Assembly: GCA_021732445.1 (NCBI GenBank)
Contig: JAKFUZ010000003.1
Span: 62,001 to 126,000 of the forward strand
Direction of reading: 5' to 3'
From: Sphingomonas sp.
GTDB taxonomy: Bacteria; Pseudomonadota; Alphaproteobacteria; Sphingomonadales; Sphingomonadaceae
DNA length: 64,000 nt
Shown: positions 19,452 to 28,205 of the stretch, one piece after another
Numbering within the stretch: position 1 is the first letter of the stretch
Layout of the letters: each line of letters begins with the position of its first letter
Notes under the pieces: generated by a model
Told to the model about the DNA's origin: nothing
The model's input: only the letters and a program-made list of their open reading frames with translations
Database searches by the model: none
Translations under genes and position numbers: made by a program

Positions 19452-20034
19452 CGGCGCCCTGGCAAGCGCCGGGTTTTTTCAGCAACGCCAGCAGCCGCAG
19501 CCGATCAGCGTCGGTTTCGGCCAACTGTGCCCGCACCTCTCCCAGTTCCATTGCGCGCGTGGCAAGGCGCGCGTCGAGCGCAGCGGCGCTTTTCTTCAGG
19601 CTGACCATCCGCCGCGCCACGATGATCGCGCGCTCGATGCGGGCCGCCAGCATCTCCACGGCAAACGGCTTGGTTACAAAATCATCGGCGCCGCCGCGCA
19701 GTGCCTCGACGGCCGCAGCCGCATCACTGCGCGCGGTCATGACGATGACCGGCAAATCCGCAAGGTCGGGCGTGCCGCGAACGTCTGCCAGCACCTCAAG
19801 GCCGGACATGCCGGGCATGACCATGTCGAGCAATACAAGGTCAAAACCGCCCCCGGCGATCAGGTCCAGCGCTTCGGGCCCGTTGCTGCACAGCACCGGC
19901 AGATAGCCATGATGGGCCAGGCGGCGCGCCATAACCGCGAGCGCTGTGCGGCTGTCATCAACCACCAAAATCGTTCGGCTGGGCGCATGGCTCGCCGCCG
20001 CGCCGGGCACGCTCTCGATCGGCAGCATTTCCAT
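19429..20034 (-). CDS. single-domain response regulator with coiled-coil tail
   Basis: The protein has 201 aa from the ATG at 20034 (AGGAGGG upstream). The receiver domain shows the acidic pair TILVVDDSRTALA, the phospho-Asp in DLVLLDMVMPGMSG, the Thr switch in VIVMTARS and the Lys in FVTKPF. The region after the receiver, from about residue 135, is a heptad-like helix (ARATMELGEVRAQLAETDADR-type) with no DNA-binding fold. It is therefore likely to act by protein-protein contact or as a PatA/CheY-like output. No histidine kinase lies beside it. Its link to the nearby flagellar genes is only positional. Confidence 0.85.
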   Translation of the reverse strand: MEMLPIESVPGAAASHAPSRTILVVDDSRTALAVMARRLAHHGYLPVLCSNGPEALDLIAGGGFDLVLLDMVMPGMSGLEVLADVRGTPDLADLPVIVMTARSDAAAAVEALRGGADDFVTKPFAVEMLAARIERAIIVARRMVSLKKSAAALDARLATRAMELGEVRAQLAETDADRLRLLALLKKPGACQGAVSGTSAA

Positions 20035-20153
20035 CGCGCCCTCCTGTGGCCGTTCGGCAGGCATCGTAGCGCAGCGCTGCTGTGCAAAGGGTTAACGCCT
20101 GCCCAACCATGCAGGTCTTGCGCCGCCGCACATTGCCGGGCACGCACGGGGCC

Positions 20154-21725
20154 ATGAGCGAGCGCTACGATGTCATCGTGATTGGCGGCGGGCATAATGG
20201 CCTGGTCTGCGCGTGGTATCTGGCGCGGCAGCGGCGCCGGGTGCTGGTGCTTGAGCGGCGGCATGTGGTGGGCGGCGCCGCCGTGACGGAAGAGTTCGCG
20301 CCGGGCTTTCGCAATTCCACCGCCAGCTACACCGTCGGGCTGCTGGACCCGGCGATTATCGCCGATATGGGGCTTGGCGGCCATGGACTGCGGCTGGTAG
20401 CGCGGCCGTACAGCAACTTTTTGCCGCTGGAAGACGGGCGGTCGCTGCTGATGGGTGGCGGCCAATCGCGTGCCGCCATCGCGGCTTTTTCACCCGCCGA
20501 CGCCGCGGCATTGCCCGGCTATGAGCAGCGGCTGGGCGCCGTTGCCGGGGTGCTGCGCCGCCTTGCTGGCACGGCGCCGCCCGCGCTGGGGCGTGGGCCA
20601 GCCGACTTGCTGCGCGCGGCCGAGCAAGCGCTTGCCCTGCTGAAGCTTGCGCCGCAGGCCAGGCGCGACACGCTCGACCTGTTCACCCGATCGGCCCGCG
20701 AGCTGCTCGATGGTTTTTTTGAAAGCGACGCCGTGAAGGCGGTGTTCGGCTTTGATGCAATCGTCGGGCATTATGCCAGTCCCGACACGCCGGGCAGCGC
20801 CTATGTGCTGCTCCACCATGTGTTTGGCGAGCTGAACGGGCAGGCCGGCGACTGGGGCCATGCGATTGGCGGCATGGGCGCCGTCACCCAAAGCATGGCG
20901 CGCGCCTGCGTGGCCGCTGGTGTCGACATTCGCACCGACGCAGCGGTCGCGCGGGTGATGGCACATAACGGCCGGGCCGACGGGGTTGAGCTGGCCGACG
21001 GCACGCGCATTGGCGCGCGCGCCATCGCCGCCAATGTTCACCCCAAGACGCTGCTGCTCGACATGCTCGATCCCGGCCTGCTCGCCCCCGACATTCGCCA
21101 GCGGATGCAGGCCCATGCCAATGGATCGGCGACGTTTCGCATGAATGTGGCGCTCAGCGCACTGCCGCGTTTTGCGGCTTGGCCTGAGGCGGGCGATCAT
21201 CTCAAGAGCGGCATCATCCTGGCGCCCAGCCTTGACTATATGGACCGCGCCCATGCCGAGGCGCGTGCCCATGGGTGGTCGCGCCGGCCCATTGTGGAAA
21301 TGCTGATCCCGAGCCTCGTCGATGACAGTCTGGCCCCGCCCGGTGCCCATGTCGCGAGCCTGTTTGCCCAGCATTTCGATCCGCACGTGGCGGGCGGCTG
21401 GGAGGCAAACCGGGCCGCTGCCGCTGATGCGGTCATTGGCACCGTCGAGCATTTCGCGCCGGGCTTTCGGGCGAGCATTGTTGGGCAGCTGGCGCTCTCT
21501 CCGGCCGATCTGGAAAGCCGCTTCGGGCTGGTCGGCGGCGACATTTTCCATGGCCGCATGTCGCTTGACCAGCTTTGGGCAGCCAGGCCGATGCTTGGCC
21601 TTGGCAGCTACCGGATGCCGGTAAAAGGGCTTTGGCTGTGCGGGTCGGGCGCCCACCCAGGCGGCGGCGTCAGTGGCAGGCCGGGCCGCAACGCGGCGCG
21701 GGCCATGCTGCGCGCGCGCGTTTAG
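20154..21725 (+). CDS. PYROXD2-type FAD-dependent oxidoreductase
   Basis: The protein has 523 aa from the ATG at 20154, chosen because MSERYDVIVIGGGHNGLVCAW begins the FAD Rossmann motif directly. The longer frame adds an unconserved Cys-rich leader. The sequence follows the phytoene-desaturase/PYROXD2 pattern: the dinucleotide-binding GGGHNG, then VGGAAVTEEFAPGF and a C-terminal GSGAHPGGGVSG that closes around FAD. The substrate is unknown. A carotenoid role is not supported by neighbours. Its stop codon overlaps the convergent fliS stop by 4 bp. Confidence 0.83.
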   Translation: MSERYDVIVIGGGHNGLVCAWYLARQRRRVLVLERRHVVGGAAVTEEFAPGFRNSTASYTVGLLDPAIIADMGLGGHGLRLVARPYSNFLPLEDGRSLLMGGGQSRAAIAAFSPADAAALPGYEQRLGAVAGVLRRLAGTAPPALGRGPADLLRAAEQALALLKLAPQARRDTLDLFTRSARELLDGFFESDAVKAVFGFDAIVGHYASPDTPGSAYVLLHHVFGELNGQAGDWGHAIGGMGAVTQSMARACVAAGVDIRTDAAVARVMAHNGRADGVELADGTRIGARAIAANVHPKTLLLDMLDPGLLAPDIRQRMQAHANGSATFRMNVALSALPRFAAWPEAGDHLKSGIILAPSLDYMDRAHAEARAHGWSRRPIVEMLIPSLVDDSLAPPGAHVASLFAQHFDPHVAGGWEANRAAAADAVIGTVEHFAPGFRASIVGQLALSPADLESRFGLVGGDIFHGRMSLDQLWAARPMLGLGSYRMPVKGLWLCGSGAHPGGGVSGRPGRNAARAMLRARV

Positions 21726-22132
21726 GAGCTGGTAGCGGCGCTCTTCACGGTGCGCCAGGCCGCGGCAATTTCGCCAAGGCTGTGCGCTACATTGAGAAAT
21801 GGCTTGGGGTCGGTGCCAAGACTTGCCTCGACAATGGTCTTGCGTGCTCCCCGATAAAGCCGTGCAAGCGTAATCGAAATATCGCCGCCGCGCTCGAAAT
21901 CCAGCCCGGCCTCCAGCGCGAACAATATGGCCAGCGCCCGCGTCGTCTTTTCGCTTTTGATGGCGTAATTGCCGTTGTCGATCGCAATGGCGACGATGCT
22001 GAGCGAGCGGACCAGCTCTTCGTAGAGCAGTTGCACCAACTGGTGCGGGTCGGCGGCCGACGTGCGCCCGGCGACATCAATCTGCCGATATGTTGCCTCG
22101 GGGTTGCGACCCAGGCTCGTTGCATATTGCAT
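21722..22132 (-). CDS. fliS: flagellar export chaperone FliS
   Basis: The protein has 136 aa, all helical, with the family pattern DPHQLVQLLYEELVRSL near residues 28-44. FliS binds unfolded flagellin and prevents premature polymerisation. It follows fliD, as in many flagellar loci. Last gene of the long leftward fli operon; it ends on TTAG shared with the PYROXD2 stop. Confidence 0.9.
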   Translation of the reverse strand: MQYATSLGRNPEATYRQIDVAGRTSAADPHQLVQLLYEELVRSLSIVAIAIDNGNYAIKSEKTTRALAILFALEAGLDFERGGDISITLARLYRGARKTIVEASLGTDPKPFLNVAHSLGEIAAAWRTVKSAATSS

Positions 22133-22135
22133 GGG

Positions 22136-23572
22136 TTAGTTCGTCGGCCGGGGCGCAAAGAAGGACGTAAGCTGCGATTGCGTGGACTTGTAGGCCGCGA
22201 GTTGGGAATCAACGCCGGCAAATTGCTGCGTCAGACGATTGCGGACGACGTCGCGGTCGGCGCTTGCCTTGTCCTGTTGTTCGGCAATCAACCCTTGCGA
22301 CCGGGTGTAACGGGTGATGCTCGCGCCAAGCCCGGTATCGGCATTCACGGCTGTGTCGGCGATTGCCTTGAACGCAGCCGCCAGTCCGGCGCCGGTGGCG
22401 CCGGCGCCATCGGCAAACAACGCCTCGACTTCGTTGGGAAACCGCGACAGCGCGGCGTCCAGCCGGTCAGCCCGCACCGACAATGTGCCGTCACGATTGG
22501 TTGCAACGCCAATATCGGCCAGTGTGCGCGGCGCGCCGGTGGCGGCAGGCGTTGCCAGATTGGTCAGCGTCAGCCGGCCAAGCGCCGTCTGAAAATTGCG
22601 CGCCGCAGGGTCGCCGAACAAGTCGCCGCCGGTGGCACTCGTCAGGTTCTTGGTGCCGTTGGCAAGTGTGTTGAAGGCCGAGACGAAATCATTCACCGCC
22701 TGGCGCAGCGCCGTCGTCGGCGCGCTGCTGCCGATGGCAACGCTGGTGCCGGGTGCTGCACTTACGAGGTCGAACCGTACCCCGTCGATCAGGTCGCTGA
22801 TCTGGTTGGTGCTGCGCGATACCGCAACGCCGTCCACCGCGACAACGGCATCCTGCGCGGCGCTGCCGACAATCACGCCAGGGGTGCCGACCCCAATGTC
22901 GAGCGCGGACAGGCCGGGGGCCGCCGGGTCTTCGGTGGCGGTGAGCGTAAACGCCTGGCTGGCGCCGGTCTGGCTGCGCAGCGTGAGCCGCGCGCCGCCG
23001 GCGTCGGTGAGGATGCTTGCGGTGACACCGGCATTGGCGGCGTTGATGGTGGCCGCGATATTGTCGAGGCTCGACGTTGCCGGGTCGATCGTGATGGCGA
23101 CAGGCGTGCCGCTGCCCGGCGTGAAGCTGGTCAACCCCTGATTGCTGACGACGGCGGTGCCAAAAGTAAGCGTCAGCGTGCCGGCGCCGACCGGCGCCGT
23201 GCGGTTGGCGACGGGTGCGGTTGTCGCCGTTTGGCCGCGGGCGAGCTTTTGCACTTCGATTGTCGCGTTCAATCCGGCCAGACTTGCGCCGCCGATCCGC
23301 GATGCGGTTACCACGGCGGTGTTCGAGCTGGTCGGGCTGGTCGCGGTGCCGCCGCCGGTTGCGAGCGTACGCAGGCCATCGGCGAAGGAGGTGATGTTCG
23401 AGCGGAGCTGACCGGCACCTGAAATCTGGGCCGTGAGCCGCTGGTTCTGGCGCCCAAGCTGCTGGTTCTTGCTGGCAAATTGCGCGTCGACCAGCTGCGT
23501 TACCAAGGCGGTAAGGTCAATGCCCGATCCGGTGCCCAACGCCCTGAGGATCGACGATGCAGAGGTTGCCAT
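22136..23572 (-). CDS. fliD: flagellar filament cap FliD (HAP2)
   Basis: The protein has 478 aa from the ATG at 23572 (AAGGGA upstream). The N-terminal GTGSGIDLTALVTQLVDAQF is characteristic of FliD. The long central portion is Thr/Ala-rich beta structure, and the C-terminal helices match the distal D0 region. The cap at the growing filament tip lets flagellin monomers insert. It lies 51 bp after flhB and 3 bp before fliS. Confidence 0.93.
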   Translation of the reverse strand: MATSASSILRALGTGSGIDLTALVTQLVDAQFASKNQQLGRQNQRLTAQISGAGQLRSNITSFADGLRTLATGGGTATSPTSSNTAVVTASRIGGASLAGLNATIEVQKLARGQTATTAPVANRTAPVGAGTLTLTFGTAVVSNQGLTSFTPGSGTPVAITIDPATSSLDNIAATINAANAGVTASILTDAGGARLTLRSQTGASQAFTLTATEDPAAPGLSALDIGVGTPGVIVGSAAQDAVVAVDGVAVSRSTNQISDLIDGVRFDLVSAAPGTSVAIGSSAPTTALRQAVNDFVSAFNTLANGTKNLTSATGGDLFGDPAARNFQTALGRLTLTNLATPAATGAPRTLADIGVATNRDGTLSVRADRLDAALSRFPNEVEALFADGAGATGAGLAAAFKAIADTAVNADTGLGASITRYTRSQGLIAEQQDKASADRDVVRNRLTQQFAGVDSQLAAYKSTQSQLTSFFAPRPTN

Positions 23573-23623
23573 GGAAATTCCCTTCAGCGCTACCCCAAAG
23601 AAGCGACCAAAGCGGCACAAAGT

Positions 23624-24760
23624 TTAGGGAGAATTGCCGATTTTGCTGCCATGTTCGTCAAACTGCGCGGTCATCGGCACGTCCACCGGCGGCGGGCTGC
23701 CCCCGGCCGCCTGATTGAGGCCAAAGACGAAGGCAAGCACGCTGGCAATCGCCACGTACAGGTCGTCGCGCACCTCCTGGCCTTCGCGCGTCGTATAATA
23801 GACCGCACGGGCGAGCATCGGATATTCAAGCGTCGGCACCCGCGCTTCGCTCGCCAGTTCGCGGATCGCCTGCGCAATGACGCCGCGCCCCTTGGCGACC
23901 ACGACCGGCACCTGGTCTTTGCCGCGATCATAGCGCAGCGCGACCGCAAAATGCGTGGGGTTGGTAAGCACGACATGCGCGGTCGCCACAGCCTTGCGCC
24001 GGTCGCGCTTGGCGATTTCGCGCCCGCGGTCGCGGATTGCGGCCTTGTTTTGCGGGTTGCCTTCGGTTTCCTTGTGCTCGTCCTTTACTTCCTGCTTGGT
24101 CATGCGCAGCTTTTGAAGGAGCTGGATGAGCTGGACCGGAACGTCGATGCCGGCGATAATCACCAGCCCGGCCGCCATGGCAAACAACACCCCCATCATC
24201 ATCGCGCCAAGCGACCCGACAATGTTGTTGAGGTCCGCAGTAGACAGCCCGATTGACTGCTCCGCAACGTTGCGGAGCATGTAATAGGCAATGGTGCCGA
24301 GCAGCACGACCTTCAAGATCGACTTGGCAAGCTCCACCCAGCCTTGTGGCCCAAAAATGCGTTTGAGCCCCGACGCCGGGTTGATGCGCGAAGCCTTGGG
24401 CGCAAGCAGCCCGCCGTTGAACGTCATCGCGCCAAGGCCCGCCTGGCTGAAAATCGCCGCCAGCACGGAAATGACCAGCAGCGCGCCAATCGCCGGCACC
24501 AGCCGCCAGCCCGCCGCGGCAAGCGGTCGCAGCGGATCGAAATCATCGACATCGGCCGGGCCGAACTGCAGGCTCGCGATCATCAGGTCGCGGCACGCCG
24601 CCATCAGCGATGGGCCAAACAGCGCCATCCAGCCGCATCCCGCCAGCACGACAAGCGCGGTGGCAAACTCGCGGGAGCGCAGTACCTGACCATCATCAAA
24701 CGCCTTTTGCTTGCGTTTGGCTGATGGTGCTTCGGTCTTTTCACCATATTGGTCTGCCAT
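23624..24760 (-). CDS. flhB: flagellar export switch protein FlhB
   Basis: The protein has 378 aa. Four membrane helices are followed by a cytoplasmic domain with the autocleavage site in VVLTNPTHFAVALRYD (the NPTH motif). Cleavage after Asn switches substrate specificity from rod/hook to filament subunits. The polar N-terminus reads EKTEAPSAKRKQKAFDDGQV. The start overlaps the fliR end by one base (24760). Confidence 0.96.
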   Translation of the reverse strand: MADQYGEKTEAPSAKRKQKAFDDGQVLRSREFATALVVLAGCGWMALFGPSLMAACRDLMIASLQFGPADVDDFDPLRPLAAAGWRLVPAIGALLVISVLAAIFSQAGLGAMTFNGGLLAPKASRINPASGLKRIFGPQGWVELAKSILKVVLLGTIAYYMLRNVAEQSIGLSTADLNNIVGSLGAMMMGVLFAMAAGLVIIAGIDVPVQLIQLLQKLRMTKQEVKDEHKETEGNPQNKAAIRDRGREIAKRDRRKAVATAHVVLTNPTHFAVALRYDRGKDQVPVVVAKGRGVIAQAIRELASEARVPTLEYPMLARAVYYTTREGQEVRDDLYVAIASVLAFVFGLNQAAGGSPPPVDVPMTAQFDEHGSKIGNSP

Positions 24761-25533
24761 CAGCCAAGCACCAGCGACTGGGTTGCGGCAAGGCCTTCAT
24801 TGACAATGACGATCATGTAATCGCCCATCGCAGGAAAGGCGACGGCCAGCGCCACAACGCCCACCGCAAGGCTGAGCGGCAGGCCAACCGCAAACAGGTT
24901 TAGCGCCGGCGCCGAGCGCGAAAGCATGCCGACGACAAGATTCAGGCACAGCAGCAGGAAGCCAACCGGCAGCGCCAGCAAAAATCCCGCCGCCAGCGCA
25001 TAACCGCCAAACAGGGAAATGTCGCGCAGCCGCTCTGGCGCTACCCAGCCGGCGCCCGGCGGCATCACGTCATAGCTTTTGACGATCAGCTCGACGAGCA
25101 TGAGGTGCCCGTTGAGCGACAGGAACAACAGCGTCATCAAGGTGAGCATGAACTGGCCAAGCGCCGTGCTCGACCGGTTGTTTTGCGGGTCAATCGCGGC
25201 GGCAAAGCCGATGCCCATCGAGTTGCCGATGATTTCCCCGGCCACCAGCGGGGCGGCAAACGCAATTTGCAGGACAAAGCCGATCGCCAGGCCAACCAGC
25301 GCTTCTGACGCAACCGCCAGAAACGTCGCCAGCGCAAAGAGCTGCGGCGGGGCAACCACCGGGTGCGCGCCCAGCACCAGGACCGCGATGCCGCCTGAAA
25401 GGGCGATCCGCACCTGAAGCGGCACCGACACCGCGCCGAACACCGGCGCTGCAACAAAAGTCGCGCCGACCCGCACCATCACGAATAGCAGCGCCCAGAG
25501 CTGTGGCTCAATCGAGAGGCCGAAGCCAAGCAT
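24760..25533 (-). CDS. fliR: flagellar export gate protein FliR
   Basis: The protein has 257 aa with about six hydrophobic segments. It fits the FliR/SpaR family in length and position, just before flhB. Together with FliP and FliQ it forms the export-gate core. The start is ATG at 25533, 7 bp from the fliQ end. Confidence 0.95.
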   Translation of the reverse strand: MLGFGLSIEPQLWALLFVMVRVGATFVAAPVFGAVSVPLQVRIALSGGIAVLVLGAHPVVAPPQLFALATFLAVASEALVGLAIGFVLQIAFAAPLVAGEIIGNSMGIGFAAAIDPQNNRSSTALGQFMLTLMTLLFLSLNGHLMLVELIVKSYDVMPPGAGWVAPERLRDISLFGGYALAAGFLLALPVGFLLLCLNLVVGMLSRSAPALNLFAVGLPLSLAVGVVALAVAFPAMGDYMIVIVNEGLAATQSLVLG

Positions 25534-25540
25534 GGCGCCG

Positions 25541-25810
25541 CTATTTCACCAGATCGGGAATGCGCTCGAAAATGCTGATCGTGAAGTCGCTCAAAAGCCC
25601 CAGGATCATGCCGCCGAAAATGACGAGCGACACCGCAACCACCACCAGCTTTGGCACAAAGGTAAGCGTCTGCTCGTTGATCGAGGTTGCCGCCTGCACC
25701 ATGCCAAGAATAAGCCCGGCAAGCAGCGCGGGGATGAGAATGGGGGCGGCCGCCAGCGCCATGACCCACAAGGCCTGGTTGGCGATGGTGAGGAAATATT
25801 CGGCATCCAT
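25541..25810 (-). CDS. fliQ: flagellar export gate protein FliQ
   Basis: The protein has 89 aa with two hydrophobic helices (ALWVMALAAAPILIPALLAGL and VVVAVSLVIFGGMILGL). It is the usual small FliQ/SpaQ subunit of the FliPQR complex. Confidence 0.95.
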   Translation of the reverse strand: MDAEYFLTIANQALWVMALAAAPILIPALLAGLILGMVQAATSINEQTLTFVPKLVVVAVSLVIFGGMILGLLSDFTISIFERIPDLVK

Positions 25811-25813
25811 TGG

Positions 25814-26698
25814 CTATCTCACAAAGGAATTGGCAAGCGAGCCCATCGTCAGCGCCCAGCCATCGACGAGCACGAACAACAGCAGCTTGAAAGGCAGCGC
25901 AACGATGGTGGGGGACACCAGCGTCATGCCCAGCGACATCAGCACCGAGGCGACGATCAAGTCGATCACGAGGAACGGCAGAAACACCAAAAAGCCGATC
26001 TGGAACGCGGTTTTCAGCTCACTCGTTACAAAACTTGGCAACAATACCGAATAGGGCACGTCGGCGGGCTTGGCATAAGGGCCGGACTTGGCAATTTGCG
26101 CGAACAGCGAGATGTCCTTCATCCGCGTCTGCTTGAGCATGAAGGCGTGGAGCGGCCGGGCCGCTGTCTCAATCGTCTGCGTCGCACCGATCTTTCCGGC
26201 GGCATAGGGCTGAATGGCGTTGACATTCATGTCATTGAGCACCGGCGCCATCACGAAAAAGCTCAGGAACAGCGACAGGCCGATCAGCACCTGGTTCGGC
26301 GGCGTCTGTTGCAGCCCAAGCGCCTGGCGCAGCAGCGACAGCACGATGAGGATACGGGTAAAGCTGGTCATCATCAGCACGATGCCGGGCAATATCGACA
26401 ACAGCCCCATGATGATGAGGATCTGAAGCGAAAGCGCCAGCGGCGCATCGCCGCCGCCAAGCTCGCCAAGCGCCCGGTCAACCGCATCGCCAGCCCCCGG
26501 CACGGCAGGGGCAGCAGGGGCGGCCTGTGCAAAGGCGGGTGCCGCCATCATTACCGCAAGCACGATGGCGAGCAGGCCAAGCACGAACCAGGCCGCCCGT
26601 GACTGGCGGGCCGGCGCATCGCCGCTATGGAACAGGCTGGGGTCAGCGCCGGGTCGCAGCCTGCGGACGCGCGCCGGGCGGGCTTTGGCCTGGCTCAT
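25814..26698 (-). CDS. fliP: flagellar export gate protein FliP
   Basis: The protein has 294 aa. The conserved core LSLQILIIMGLLSILPGIVL, then MMTSFTRILIVLSLLRQALG, and the C-terminal VDGWALTMGSLANSF match FliP. A signal-like segment (FVLGLLAIVLAVMMAAPAFAQA) precedes the core, as expected for processed FliPs. About 35 Arg/Ala-rich residues come before that, making the N-terminus longer than usual; a later start is possible. Coupled to fliO by ATGA. Confidence 0.95.
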   Translation of the reverse strand: MSQAKARPARVRRLRPGADPSLFHSGDAPARQSRAAWFVLGLLAIVLAVMMAAPAFAQAAPAAPAVPGAGDAVDRALGELGGGDAPLALSLQILIIMGLLSILPGIVLMMTSFTRILIVLSLLRQALGLQQTPPNQVLIGLSLFLSFFVMAPVLNDMNVNAIQPYAAGKIGATQTIETAARPLHAFMLKQTRMKDISLFAQIAKSGPYAKPADVPYSVLLPSFVTSELKTAFQIGFLVFLPFLVIDLIVASVLMSLGMTLVSPTIVALPFKLLLFVLVDGWALTMGSLANSFVR

Positions 26699-26949
26699 TG
26701 CCCGGCCTTGTCGATCAGCGTCACACCGCCGCGCGCGACCGACACGAGCAGGCGCTTGCCGTCAAATTCGAGCACCGCGAGTTTCAGCCCGGGCGCGACC
26801 ATCATCGTTTCACGCACGCTGAGCAGCCGGTCGCCGGCATTGCCGGGCATCCGCTGTTCAAGCCGGCGCCAGAGATAGAGACAGCCGACCATCAGCCCGC
26901 AAACCAGCGGCAGCAGGATGACGAGTTTGAGGATGTAAGACCACATCAT
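26695..26949 (-). CDS. fliO: flagellar protein FliO
   Basis: The protein has 84 aa with one N-terminal membrane helix (YILKLVILLPLVCGLMVGCLYLW) and a short beta-rich cytoplasmic part ending LLVSVARGGVTLIDKAGQ. It is a small but ordinary FliO, which stabilises FliP during gate assembly. It overlaps the fliP start by 4 bp. Either of two adjacent ATGs may be the start. Confidence 0.85.
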   Translation of the reverse strand: MMWSYILKLVILLPLVCGLMVGCLYLWRRLEQRMPGNAGDRLLSVRETMMVAPGLKLAVLEFDGKRLLVSVARGGVTLIDKAGQ

Positions 26950-27246
26950 CTAGCGGATCGCCCGCTTGTCTGGCGAGATCAGCTCGGTCATGCGCACGCC
27001 GAAACGCTCGCCCACCGTCACCACTTCACCACGACCGATAAGAGTGCCGTTGACGAAGACGTCGAGCAGCTCGTTGGCGTGCCGGTCAAGCTCGATCACG
27101 CTTGCTTCGCCAAGCGCGAGCAGTTCGCGCAAGGTGAGCGAGGTCGACCCGATTTCCACCGTCAGCTTGACGTCGACGTCTTGCAGCAGGCGGAAATTGG
27201 CGGCGACGGGGCCGTCCACCGGGAATCCGCCGGTCATGTCGTTCAT
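26950..27246 (-). CDS. fliN: flagellar C-ring protein FliN
   Basis: The protein has 98 aa. It consists almost entirely of the SpoA/FliN C-terminal domain: VDVKLTVEIGSTSLTLRELLALGEASVIELDR and the VNGTLIGRGEVVTVGERFGVRM end. FliN completes the cytoplasmic switch with FliM and FliG. Overlaps the fliM stop by 4 bp. Confidence 0.95.
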   Translation of the reverse strand: MNDMTGGFPVDGPVAANFRLLQDVDVKLTVEIGSTSLTLRELLALGEASVIELDRHANELLDVFVNGTLIGRGEVVTVGERFGVRMTELISPDKRAIR

Positions 27247-28199
27247 CGATAGTCCTCTTCGTCTTTGCGGATGATGTTGGTCAGGCGGATCGCCGCCCGC
27301 CCGTTGGACGTGCCCACCGTGCCTGTGCCCAGCCGGTCAGTGCCGACCATGACCGGCACATCGGTGCCAAAGCTCACGGGAATGACGTCACCGATTTTCA
27401 GCTCCATCAGCGTGGCCAGCGGAATCTGCGGCTCGGCAAGCACCGAGCGAACCGGAAACGTCACGCCCATCACCGCGCGCGCCAGGCCATTGGCCCAGGC
27501 CGAGTCGGGTTCGGCGGTTTTGCTGTGCACCTTGCCCATCAGCGACGGTGCAAATGGCTTCAGCACGAGAACGGGGTAGCAAATGTCCAGAAAGGCAGGC
27601 TTGGCGGTGCCAGCGGCAATACCGAGCCGGGTGACGACCACCGCGTCGTCGCCGTCAATGTCGCCCAGCAGCGCCGGACTTGCCTCCGCACGGCCGGGGC
27701 GAAACTCAAATCGCGCCAACGGCTCCCAGGCGCTTTTCAGTGGCGCAGCCAGCATTTCGCCCATACGGGCCGCCATCGCCTCGGCGGCCGGCGAAAATTC
27801 GGTGGGCAGCGGGTGCGGTGCGTCGCCGGTGCCGCCAAAAAACTGGTCGAGCAGCTCAAGCAGGAACTTGCCGTCAATCACCAGCAGCGCGCTGCCGCTG
27901 GTAGGCGCCATCACCATCGGCAACCATGCGGTCAGCGTTTCGGGGCGTTCCGCGCGGTAATCGGCAAAGCGCTGCACGACGAGCGGCTCGGCCCACACCC
28001 GCACTTCGCGGCGCAGCAGCGGCTCGAACACCCCGCGCATCGTGCGGGCGAGCAGCGCAGACAGATGCTGCACGGTGTGCAAATCGCCAAACGGGTTGAG
28101 CTTGGCCGCGCCCAGCACAGCCGCATGCGCCGCCACCCCGCCGGACCTGTCCCGCGTGCGCCGATCGTCTGCGACTGTGTCTGAACCCTCGTTAACCAT
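27243..28199 (-). CDS. fliM: flagellar switch protein FliM with atypical N-terminus
   Basis: The protein has 318 aa. The middle domain has the FliG-binding loop LDQFFGGTGDAPHP (GGxG), and the C-terminus is a FliN-like SpoA domain. The N-terminus (MVNEGSDTVADDRRTRDRSG) lacks the usual LSQxEIDALL peptide that binds phosphorylated CheY. The remaining body suggests a working C-ring component with altered control input. Located between fliL and fliN. Confidence 0.92.
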   Translation of the reverse strand: MVNEGSDTVADDRRTRDRSGGVAAHAAVLGAAKLNPFGDLHTVQHLSALLARTMRGVFEPLLRREVRVWAEPLVVQRFADYRAERPETLTAWLPMVMAPTSGSALLVIDGKFLLELLDQFFGGTGDAPHPLPTEFSPAAEAMAARMGEMLAAPLKSAWEPLARFEFRPGRAEASPALLGDIDGDDAVVVTRLGIAAGTAKPAFLDICYPVLVLKPFAPSLMGKVHSKTAEPDSAWANGLARAVMGVTFPVRSVLAEPQIPLATLMELKIGDVIPVSFGTDVPVMVGTDRLGTGTVGTSNGRAAIRLTNIIRKDEEDYR

Positions 28200-28205
28200 G
28201 CACGG

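Noticed and set aside
21575-23422. 615-codon plus-strand ORF opposite fliS and fliD
   Set aside because: Arg/Gly/Ala-rich, low similarity to any family, and lies antisense to well-supported flagellar genes. It is a GC-codon shadow.
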